In this document: positions 7,834 through 14,677 of the stretch, piece by piece
How the letters are laid out: the number at the start of each line of letters is the position of its first letter
How positions within the stretch are numbered: position 1 is the stretch's first letter
DNA from: CAYTGR01 sp964437445
GTDB taxonomy: Bacteria; Chloroflexota; Anaerolineae; B4-G1; SLSP01
Direction of reading: 5' to 3'
Assembly (NCBI GenBank): GCA_964437445.1
Contig: CAYTGR010000005.1
Location: forward strand, 75,689-139,688
Length of the DNA: 64,000 nucleotides
Notes under the pieces: generated by a model
The model's database searches: none
What the model saw: the letters and a program-made list of their open reading frames with translations, nothing else
What the model was told of the DNA's origin: nothing
Position numbers and translations under genes: made by a program

Positions 7834-9441
7834 ATGGAATTAGGCAGTTACCCATATCTGGGTGTGATTGTGGCCGGCATCATCATCTTCTTCTTTGTCC
7901 GGCTGGGCGTGGGGTATTACGCCTCACGGAAAGTCGCCACGGCCGCCGATTACGTCGTCGCCGGGCGACGGTTGCCGATCTACCTGACCGGCGCTTCTAT
8001 CATGGCGACCTGGTTCGCCGCCGAAACGCTGATGGGCGCGAGTTCCACCGCCTATCAATGGGGTTTCCAGGGCGTCGTTTTTGATCCCTTTGGCGCCACC
8101 CTCTGCCTGCTCCTCTCCGGCGTCTTCTTCATCCGGTTGATGCGCCGCGCCCGTTACCTGACCGTGGTGGATTTCTTTGACCGCCGCTACGGCAAAAGCA
8201 TGACCATCCTCAGCTCCATCGCGCAGATCCTCACCTACTTCGCCTGGACCAGCGCGCAATTCGTCGCCGGCGGCAACATCCTGCGCGGCCTGTTCGGCTG
8301 GCCGGTCTGGGTCGGCATGATCGTCATCGCCTGTATTGTAACCCTCTACACGACCTTAGGCGGAATGCTGGCCGATACGCTGCTGGATTTCATGCAGATG
8401 TTCTTCACTGCCGGAGGAATGTTGATGATCTTCCTCGGCGTGCTCGGCGCCGTGGGTGGGTTCAAGGGATTGACTGAGGGCGCCGGGACGCTCTACGTCT
8501 CCAAACCCTTCACGCTGCTCCCCATCCCCGGCGAGGGCTTTTTGGGTTACACCGGCGCGACCGGTTGGTTCTACTGGCTGGGCGCCTGGATGGCCGTCGG
8601 GCTGGGCAGCGTCCCCACACAAGACCTGATGCAGCGCTCCATGTCGGCGCGCAACGAAGCCACCTCGGTCTGGGGAACCTATTTCGCCGGGCTGCTCTAC
8701 ATCACTTTCGGCATCATGTCCCCCCTCATCGGCATCATGATGTTCAGGCTCAACCCCAACATCGCCGCCGGCGATACCGACTTCATCCTGGTGACGGCAG
8801 CCTTACAACATCTCAGCCCGATCCTGACCGCCATCTTCATTGCCGCGCTGGCTTCCGCGCTGATGAGCACCTCCGACAGCTCTATCCTGGCCGGCGCTTC
8901 CGTCGTCACCGAAAACCTGATCCCGCTGTTCAAACCCGATTTCAGCGACGAACAAAAGCTCAAGTGGACCCGCATCATGGTCTTGACCATCGGCAGCATC
9001 AGCCTGCTGCTCGCTATCTTAGCCTCCACCATCTACAAGCTGGCGATGGTAGCCTGGTCTATCCTGCTGGTGGGCCTGTTCGCCCCCTTTGCCTTTGGGA
9101 TGTACTGGAAAAAGGCCAACCGGTACGGGGCAGTGGCGGCCTTCCTGGGGGGCTTTATCTCCTGGGTGACCATTGGCCTCATCTACTACCAATCCACGAT
9201 TGAGGCCTGCGCCGGTGATTTTGAATGCGGCTTCTGGGATGCCGTGTATGTGAGTTCCACACCGGCGTTCATCATCTCCATCGTGCTGATGGTAGTGGTC
9301 TCGCTGGCGACGCAAAAACGTTGCCCGCCGCTGCCACTCACCGACGTGGATGGCAACCCACTGGATACCCGCTTGAAGCTCGGCTTCTTGCCGTTGTGGG
9401 ATGCGCTGCGGAAGCTTAAGCCAGAAGAATTGCAAGACTAA
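7834..9441 (+). CDS. Sodium:solute symporter (SSS family)
   Basis: This 535-residue polytopic protein with about 13 hydrophobic segments belongs to the SSS family (PutP/PanF type). Family marks are the early YYASRKVATAADYVVAGRRL loop, TWFAAETLMGAS in the region of helix 2, and SALMSTSDSSILAGASVV in the region of helix 8, the usual site of Na2 ligands. The ATG at 7834 follows GGAGGGAGAG. SSS carriers import amino acids, organic acids or urea with Na+. Between a diamine-type transaminase and an amino acid permease, an amine or amino acid substrate is likely but not shown. Confidence 0.9.
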   Translation: MELGSYPYLGVIVAGIIIFFFVRLGVGYYASRKVATAADYVVAGRRLPIYLTGASIMATWFAAETLMGASSTAYQWGFQGVVFDPFGATLCLLLSGVFFIRLMRRARYLTVVDFFDRRYGKSMTILSSIAQILTYFAWTSAQFVAGGNILRGLFGWPVWVGMIVIACIVTLYTTLGGMLADTLLDFMQMFFTAGGMLMIFLGVLGAVGGFKGLTEGAGTLYVSKPFTLLPIPGEGFLGYTGATGWFYWLGAWMAVGLGSVPTQDLMQRSMSARNEATSVWGTYFAGLLYITFGIMSPLIGIMMFRLNPNIAAGDTDFILVTAALQHLSPILTAIFIAALASALMSTSDSSILAGASVVTENLIPLFKPDFSDEQKLKWTRIMVLTIGSISLLLAILASTIYKLAMVAWSILLVGLFAPFAFGMYWKKANRYGAVAAFLGGFISWVTIGLIYYQSTIEACAGDFECGFWDAVYVSSTPAFIISIVLMVVVSLATQKRCPPLPLTDVDGNPLDTRLKLGFLPLWDALRKLKPEELQD

Positions 9442-9450
9442 AGCCCTCAA

Positions 9451-9513
9451 GACCACGGACCACAGACCACCAGCAGCTAAAAATGTGGTCTGCGGTCTGT
9501 GGTCAGGGGTCAT
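9451..9513. repeat. GGTCTGTGGTC hairpin repeat, full copy
   Basis: A left arm of GACCACGGACCACAGACC and a right arm of GGTCTGCGGTCTGTGGTC are separated by a short spacer with CAGCAGCTAAAAATG. It lies between the two transporter genes; the Shine-Dalgarno of the second follows 20 bp later. Related copies are at 16-42, 12454-12516 and 40959-41014. Confidence 0.7.
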
Positions 9514-9541
9514 CACAACGGAATCATTGCAGGAGATAATC

Positions 9542-11107
9542 ATGACACAAGACAAAACCCCCGCCACCACGGGCGGCCAGCTCAAGCGCGAGCTGACGCT
9601 GCTGCCGCTCTTTGGCCTGATCTACTTCACTGTTTGCGGTGGCGCTTTCGGCGCTGAACCGATGGTCGGCTGGTCTGGCCCTGGTCTGGCTCTGGCGCTC
9701 TTCATCATCACGCCCCTGGTCTTCAGCATCCCCAACATGCTGATGGTGCGCGAAATGCAATCCATGATGCCGGTCGAGGGTGGCTACTATCACTGGCTCA
9801 AGCAAGCTTTTGGGCCGTTTGTCGGCTACATGGGCGGCTGGATGAACTGGGTCGTCGCCTGGGTGGATGTTTCCATCTACCCGGTGCTGGCAGCCTACTA
9901 CCTGGGGTACTTCATCCCGGCGCTGCGCGAAGGGGCCCTGATCGGCGGCGTCTTCGTCTCCAGCGGCGTCCTCTCGTGGCTGGTCGCGCTGGTCCTCATC
10001 TGGGCCATCAGTTACCTGAACGTCCGGGGCGCGCGCCTGGCCGGGCTGACCACCGACTGGTTGGGGGTGGTCATGCTCTTGCCGCTGATCTTCATGTTTT
10101 TCGTGGGGATCTACTCCTGGATTCGCAGCGGGAGTACCCCTCACCTGCCCTTCCTGCCAGAGGGGCAAAATCTCATGGGAGCCCTCAGCACCGGCATCTA
10201 CGTCGCCATGTGGAACTTCATGGGCTGGGAATTGCCCACCGCGGCCGGCGATGAGATCGTCAACCCCAAGAAGACCTACCCGCTGGCGATGGTGCTGGTG
10301 CTGATCGCCGCCGTCGCCACCTACTCGTTGCCCACCATCGCCGGGCTGTATGGTGGCGCCGGCGAGGATGGCCGCCATCAGCTCTGGGGCATTGAAGAAT
10401 ACGAAAGTGGCGCCGGGATCGGCACCGTGGTGGCCGACTACGGTGTGTCACCGGAGAAACTGGAGGAATGGGGCGTGGACCCGGCCAGCTCGGTGGGCTG
10501 GGAGTTCCCCGACATCGCGCACGCCATCGGCGAGAAGGTCGCCGGGCGCAACAGTCCCCTGGCGCGCGGCATGGGCCTGGCAGTGACCTTTTCCGCCGTG
10601 CTGAGCATGATCGGCCTCTTCATCGGCAACGGGCTGGGCGGGACGCGCGTCCCCTTCGCCATGGCCGAGGATGGGATGATGCCGCGCTGGATGACCAAAG
10701 TGCATCCCAAGTATGGCACGCCCTGGGTGGCCATTGTCGTCTGCGGCGTCATCTTCAGCATCTTCTCCCTGCAAGCTTTTGCCTCGCTCGTCGTCATTGA
10801 TGTCTTTTTGAACATGCTGGTGCTGATGGCCGAGATTCTGGCGCTGTGGGTCCTGCGTTTCAAGCGGCCTGACCTGCCGCGCTGGAAAGTCCCCGGCGGC
10901 TATCTGGGCCTGCTCTACATCACCCTGGCCCCGGCGGCGATCATCCTCTTAGCCATCTTCAGCCAGGTCGCCGAGGCAGGGCTGAACTCCATCATCTGGG
11001 CGCTGGGCGCTATGGCCATTGGGGCAGTGCTCTACTTCCCGTTGCGCCGTTTCGTCAAACCCGGAGTGCCGGATGTGGATCCGTACCAGGGGGAAGAACA
11101 AAGTTAA
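9542..11107 (+). CDS. APC family amino acid/amine permease
   Basis: This 521-residue membrane protein is of the amino acid-polyamine-organocation superfamily. The first helix has the unwound-glycine pattern CGGAFGAEPM, and later come EGGYYHWLKQAFG and MWNFMGWELPTAAGDEI. The ATG at 9542 has a good ribosome site (GCAGGAGATAATC), so longer in-frame extensions upstream are unlikely. A hydrophilic insertion of about 60 residues (roughly 270-334, including GEDGRHQLWGIEEYESGAG) is longer than the loops usual in APC carriers. It probably works with the neighbouring enzymes to import their substrate (putrescine, GABA, lysine or similar). Confidence 0.88.
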   Translation: MTQDKTPATTGGQLKRELTLLPLFGLIYFTVCGGAFGAEPMVGWSGPGLALALFIITPLVFSIPNMLMVREMQSMMPVEGGYYHWLKQAFGPFVGYMGGWMNWVVAWVDVSIYPVLAAYYLGYFIPALREGALIGGVFVSSGVLSWLVALVLIWAISYLNVRGARLAGLTTDWLGVVMLLPLIFMFFVGIYSWIRSGSTPHLPFLPEGQNLMGALSTGIYVAMWNFMGWELPTAAGDEIVNPKKTYPLAMVLVLIAAVATYSLPTIAGLYGGAGEDGRHQLWGIEEYESGAGIGTVVADYGVSPEKLEEWGVDPASSVGWEFPDIAHAIGEKVAGRNSPLARGMGLAVTFSAVLSMIGLFIGNGLGGTRVPFAMAEDGMMPRWMTKVHPKYGTPWVAIVVCGVIFSIFSLQAFASLVVIDVFLNMLVLMAEILALWVLRFKRPDLPRWKVPGGYLGLLYITLAPAAIILLAIFSQVAEAGLNSIIWALGAMAIGAVLYFPLRRFVKPGVPDVDPYQGEEQS

Positions 11108-11182
11108 GAAGTATGGAGTAAGGAGTATGGAGTAGGGGAACATCTCCCGCTACTCCCTAAGCCCTACTCCTTAATCCCATCA
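11108..11182. repeat. Inverted GGAGTATGGAGTA repeat
   Basis: Direct copies of GGAGTATGGAGTA are followed by complementary CTACTCCCTAAGCCCTACTCC, making an imperfect long hairpin between the permease and the next gene. It may act as a partial terminator or transcript stabiliser. Confidence 0.5.
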
Positions 11183-11197
11183 TCTCAGGAGGAAACC

Positions 11198-12403
11198 ATG
11201 AAAGTCTTACTGGTCGGTGTGGGTGGTGTCGGTGAATCCATCGCGGTGATTGCCAAATCACGGCCCTGGGTAGAGTTGGTCGTGCTCTCGGATTACAACT
11301 TAGAGCGCGCCAAGGAAGTGCAGGCCAAGCTGGGCGATCCGGCCCGCTTCCCGGTGGAATGGATTGATGCCAGCGATCAGGCTCAAATTGAGGCCCTGGC
11401 CCGCAAGTACGGCGTCAACCTGATCATGAACGCGGTGGACCCGGTCTTCAACGAGCAGATCTTTGAAGCCGCGTTCAATGTCGGCTGCACCTACATGGAC
11501 ATGGCGATGACGCTCTCGGAACCACATCCTACGGATCCCTTCCACCAGCCGGGCGTCAAGCTGGGCGACTACCAGTTCGCGCGGGCCAAAGCCTGGGAGG
11601 AAAAGGGATTGCTCGCCATCGTCGGCCTGGGCGTAGAGCCGGGCATGGCCGATGTCTTTGCCCGCTACGCGCAGGATTATCTCTTTGACGAGATTGAAGA
11701 AATCGGCATCCGCGATGGGGCCAATCTGGAAGTGCGCGGCTACGAATTCGCGCCCAACTTCTCCATCTGGACGACCATTGAGGAGTGCCTCAACCCGCCG
11801 GTTATCTGGGAAGCGGGCAAGGAATGGTTCACCACGGCCCCCTTCTCCGAGCCGGAGGTCTTTGAGTTCCCGGAGGGCATCGGCTCGGTAGAGTGCGTCA
11901 ACGTGGAGCATGAAGAGGTGCTCCTGGTACCGCGCTGGATCAAGTGCAAGCGCGTCACCTTCAAATACGGCCTGGGCGATGAGTTCATCCGCGTCCTCAA
12001 GACCATCAAGATGTTAGGGCTGGACAACAAGGAGAAGATCAACGTCAAGGGCGTCCAGGTCGCGCCGCGCGACGTCGTCGCCGCCTGCCTGCCCGATCCG
12101 GCCCATCTGGGCGACCAGATGTTCGGCAAGACCTGTGCCGGCACCTGGGTCAAGGGGATCAAAGATGGCAAAGAACGCCAGGTCTATATTTACCAGGTCG
12201 CCGATAACGAGGAATGCATGAAGCGCCTGGGGGTGCAGGCGGTTGTGGCGCAGACCGCTTTTAACCCCGTCATCGGCTGGGATCTGCTGGAGCATGGCAT
12301 CTGGCAAGGCGTCGGCGTCCTCGGGCCGGAGGCGTTTGACCCGGTCCCCTTCATGGAGCGGATGGCCGAGTACGGCTTCCCCTATGGGATTAAGGAAATG
12401 TAA
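11198..12403 (+). CDS. Saccharopine dehydrogenase family protein (lysine 6-dehydrogenase-like)
   Basis: This 401-residue protein has an N-terminal Rossmann nucleotide-binding motif (VGVGGVGESIAVIAK, residues 5-19) and the saccharopine dehydrogenase fold. Family marks include NLIMNAVDPVFNEQIFEAA, VGLGVEPGMADVFARYA and the C-terminal QVAPRDVVAACL. Members act on lysine (lysine 6-dehydrogenase), saccharopine or carboxynorspermidine with NAD(P). The ATG at 11198 follows CAGGAGGAAACC. In this context a lysine- or diamine-derived imine is a reasonable substrate. Sequence alone cannot separate the oxidative lysine 6-dehydrogenase role from a reductive polyamine role. Confidence 0.8.
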   Translation: MKVLLVGVGGVGESIAVIAKSRPWVELVVLSDYNLERAKEVQAKLGDPARFPVEWIDASDQAQIEALARKYGVNLIMNAVDPVFNEQIFEAAFNVGCTYMDMAMTLSEPHPTDPFHQPGVKLGDYQFARAKAWEEKGLLAIVGLGVEPGMADVFARYAQDYLFDEIEEIGIRDGANLEVRGYEFAPNFSIWTTIEECLNPPVIWEAGKEWFTTAPFSEPEVFEFPEGIGSVECVNVEHEEVLLVPRWIKCKRVTFKYGLGDEFIRVLKTIKMLGLDNKEKINVKGVQVAPRDVVAACLPDPAHLGDQMFGKTCAGTWVKGIKDGKERQVYIYQVADNEECMKRLGVQAVVAQTAFNPVIGWDLLEHGIWQGVGVLGPEAFDPVPFMERMAEYGFPYGIKEM

Positions 12404-12453
12404 GGTTGGGTCAACGCCGTTAAGGTAACTCAAGTGGCCTCCCCCTGCCAGGA

Positions 12454-12516
12454 GACCACGGACGACTGACCACAGACCACCGGCGGTGAATAAGGTGGTC
12501 TGTGGTCTGTGGTCAT
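12454..12516. repeat. GGTCTGTGGTC hairpin repeat, full copy
   Basis: The arms GACCACGGACGACTGACCAC and GGTGGTCTGTGGTCTGTGGT flank a spacer CCACCGGCGGTGAATAA. It is the same family as 9451-9513 and is followed at once by two further repeat types, so the whole 12404-12665 spacer is repeat-derived. Confidence 0.7.
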
Positions 12517-12525
12517 CATTTTTAA

Positions 12526-12563
12526 GGAATTCCCCATGCACTGGCGTTCACCAACAGGGGGAT
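12526..12563. repeat. GGAATTCCCCATGAACTGGCG repeat, copy 1
   Basis: A 38-bp element reads GGAATTCCCC-ATG, then CACTGGCGTTCACCA. Close copies lie 50 kb away at 63841-63880 and 63964-64000. It begins with a short palindrome and has no reading frame of note. Confidence 0.65.
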
Positions 12564-12570
12564 AAAACTG

Positions 12571-12637
12571 TGAGCCGTGAGCGGTGAGCAAGAAACAGGA
12601 ACTGCTACCTGCTGCTCTCTGCTCACTCCTTAACTGG
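12571..12637. repeat. GTGAGC...GCTCAC repeat, forward copy
   Basis: The segment reads from GTGAGCCGTGAGCGGTGAGC through AGAAACAGGAACTGCTACC to CTGCTCACTCCTTAACTGG. A closely matching copy in the opposite orientation is at 17401-17462. Its ends are complementary, so it can fold on itself. Confidence 0.7.
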
Positions 12638-12665
12638 TTTCTATTTTTTAGAGGAGCACGCGAGT

Positions 12666-13931
12666 ATGTCAACCAATCCACAAAGCCATCTTTCCCCCGT
12701 CTGGGGCCGGATTGCCAACCTGATGGTGGACCACGGTGAAGGCGCCTGTCTTTACGACACCGAGGGCCGCCGTTACCTGGATTTCACCTGCGGCATCGGC
12801 GTGACCAACACCGGCCATTGCCACCCCAAAGTCGTCGCCGCCATCCAGGAACAGGCGACGAAGCTCCTGCACGGGCAAATCAACATCGTCTTTCACCAAC
12901 CGGCGCTCCGGCTGGTAGAGGCCTTACTGCCCATCCTCCCGCCGGGGCTGGATAGCCTTTTCTTCAGCAACAGCGGCGCGGAGATCCTGGAAGCAGCGGT
13001 CAAGCTCGCCAAGCACGCCACCGGCCGCAGCAACCTCATCGTCTTCACCGGCAGCTTCCACGGCCGCACCCACCTGACCATGGCGATGACCACCAGCAAG
13101 ACCTCGTACCGGCTAAACTACCAGCCGCTCGTCGGGGGCATCTTTGTCGCGCCCTACCCCTATGCCTACCAGCTCGGCCTGGACGAAGACCAGACCGCCG
13201 ATTACAGCCTCCGCGCGCTCAAACACCTGCTCAAGAGCCAGACCGCGCCGGAGGAGACCGCGGCCATCGTTATAGAGCCGGTGCTCGGCGAGGGCGGCTA
13301 TGTCGTCCCGCCGCGCCGCTTCCTGGAGGGGCTGCGCGCCCTCTGCGACGAGACCGGCATCCTGCTCGTCGCCGACGAGGTACAATCGGGCTTCGGGCGG
13401 ACGGGCAAATTCTTCGCCGTGGAGCACTTTGATCTGGTGCCCGACATCCTGACGATGGCCAAAGGCATCGCCTCCGGGCTACCGCTCTCGGCGCTGGCAA
13501 CCCGGCCAGAGCTCGCCGCTAAGTGGAAGACTGGCTCCCACGGCGGCACCTACGGCGGCAACGCCGTCGCCTGCGCCGCCGCCGTCGCCACCATCCAGGT
13601 TATCCAGGAAGAGGGGCTGCTGGCGAACGCCGTCGCGCGTGGAGAGCAGCTCCAGGCCGGATTGCGCCGCTTGCAGGCCGACTTCCCCGTCATCGGCGAC
13701 GTGCGCGGGTTGGGCCTGATGGTCGGCACCGAATTCACCCGCGCCGGCGAACCCGATACCGCCACCGCCAAAGCCGTCGTCAAAGCGGCGCTGGAGCGCG
13801 GCCTCATGCTGCTCAGCTGCGGCACCTACGACAACGTCATCCGCTGGATCCCGCCGCTGGTCGTCACGCCGGAGCAAATGGATGAAGCGCTCGGTATCTT
13901 CGCCGGTGCGCTGGATCAGGTCAGCCGTTAG
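12666..13931 (+). CDS. gabT: Class III aminotransferase, 4-aminobutyrate-type
   Basis: This 421-residue PLP enzyme is of the ornithine/GABA aminotransferase branch. Marks are DFTCGIGVTNTGHCHPKV, FFSNSGAEILEAAVKLAK, FTGSFHGRTHLTMAMT, VADEVQSGFGRTGKFFAVEH, and the predicted Schiff-base lysine in DILTMAKGIASGLPLSAL. GSHGGTYGGNAVACAAA and a C-terminal IRWIPPLVVTPEQMDEAL follow. GABA transaminase gives succinate semialdehyde from 4-aminobutyrate. The ATG at 12666 follows AGAGGAG. With the putrescine-type transaminase upstream and an AOR downstream it completes a putrescine to GABA to succinate route on paper. An alternative amine or ornithine-type substrate cannot be excluded. Confidence 0.85.
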   Translation: MSTNPQSHLSPVWGRIANLMVDHGEGACLYDTEGRRYLDFTCGIGVTNTGHCHPKVVAAIQEQATKLLHGQINIVFHQPALRLVEALLPILPPGLDSLFFSNSGAEILEAAVKLAKHATGRSNLIVFTGSFHGRTHLTMAMTTSKTSYRLNYQPLVGGIFVAPYPYAYQLGLDEDQTADYSLRALKHLLKSQTAPEETAAIVIEPVLGEGGYVVPPRRFLEGLRALCDETGILLVADEVQSGFGRTGKFFAVEHFDLVPDILTMAKGIASGLPLSALATRPELAAKWKTGSHGGTYGGNAVACAAAVATIQVIQEEGLLANAVARGEQLQAGLRRLQADFPVIGDVRGLGLMVGTEFTRAGEPDTATAKAVVKAALERGLMLLSCGTYDNVIRWIPPLVVTPEQMDEALGIFAGALDQVSR

Positions 13932-13944
13932 CAGTTAGCAGTCA

Positions 13945-13977
13945 GCCCTCAGCCGTCAGCGCCGGACGGCTGAGGGC
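13945..13977. terminator. Hairpin after the GABA-type transaminase
   Basis: A perfect 13-bp stem (GCCCTCAGCCGTC / GACGGCTGAGGGC) has a 7-nt loop and lies 14 bp after the stop codon. No U-tract follows, so termination is likely but not certain. The bases just before it (GCAGTTAGCAGTCAGCC) look like another short repeat. Confidence 0.5.
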
Positions 13978-14044
13978 AGCTTGTCTGCCAGGCGGCTGGG
14001 GGTAAAATAACACAAGATGATATCAGGTTGGTAAGTTTAAGTTT

Positions 14045-14242
14045 ATGGAAACGAACCGCGCCATCAAGCCCATCTGCACTAGAGTACGCCTGGGCGAAGC
14101 CCTTCCTGAATGGGTCTTTTGGCAAACCCAGACTTATCAGGCCCGCCTGGCAGCCTTGGAAGAAATCCGGCGAGAATTCCACCAATGGAAATACCATGCT
14201 GAACCCCGATTTCAAAGAGTTTATTCAATCGTTAAACGATAA
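14045..14242 (+). CDS. Small conserved-looking protein paired with a nucleotidyltransferase
   Basis: This 65-residue basic protein has a Trp-rich centre (LPEWVFWQTQTY) and a predicted helix (RLAALEEIRREFHQW). It ends in RFQRVYSIVKR, and its last 47 bp overlap the start of the nucleotidyltransferase gene in another frame. The overlap and size fit the antitoxin or partner position of a two-gene cassette. I recognise no named domain and no function is assigned. The DNA is visibly more AT-rich than the flanking enzyme genes, which suggests later arrival. Confidence 0.6.
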   Translation: METNRAIKPICTRVRLGEALPEWVFWQTQTYQARLAALEEIRREFHQWKYHAEPRFQRVYSIVKR

Positions 14243-14654
14243 TCAGGTTCGCTACCTGGTCATTGGTGGCTATGCCGTTGCTCTACACGGCTATCCTCGC
14301 TATACCAAAGACATTGACCTTTGGATTCAAATGGAACCAGAAAATGCTGCCCGTATGCTCAAAGCACTGGAGCAGTTTGGATTTAGTTCATTAGGACTTC
14401 AGGCCGCCGATTTTCTCGTGCCAGATCAAATCATCCAATTAGGCTACCCCCCGAACCGGATTGACCTCATTACTACCCCCCCTGGCGTAGAATTTGAGAG
14501 TTGTTACGCAGCACGGGTAGACGTAGAAATTGACGGCATTGTTGTTAGCTTTATTGACTTGGAAAACCTGAGAAAAAGCAAACAAGCTGCCGGACGTCTA
14601 CAGGATCTGGCTGATCTAGAAAACTTGCCTGTCGGCCCTGTCACCCACACTTGA
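14196..14654 (+). CDS. Nucleotidyltransferase-fold protein (AbiEii/DUF6036-like)
   Basis: This 152-residue protein carries the minimal nucleotidyltransferase core. YLVIGGYAVALHGY supplies the GG motif, and TKDIDLWI supplies the paired metal-binding Asp residues at the usual spacing. A third acidic strand occurs near RIDLITTPPGVEF. Such small proteins occur in type IV-like toxin-antitoxin and MNT-type cassettes that nucleotidylate RNA or protein. The start is the ATG at 14196, because homology begins there and it overlaps the small upstream gene by 47 bp. It sits as an AT-richer island between the two catabolic enzymes, so it was probably acquired. Toxin versus antitoxin role is not decided by sequence. 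Confidence 0.75.
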   Translation: MLNPDFKEFIQSLNDNQVRYLVIGGYAVALHGYPRYTKDIDLWIQMEPENAARMLKALEQFGFSSLGLQAADFLVPDQIIQLGYPPNRIDLITTPPGVEFESCYAARVDVEIDGIVVSFIDLENLRKSKQAAGRLQDLADLENLPVGPVTHT

Positions 14655-14677
14655 ATTCAAGCTTTCTGGAGGACTCT

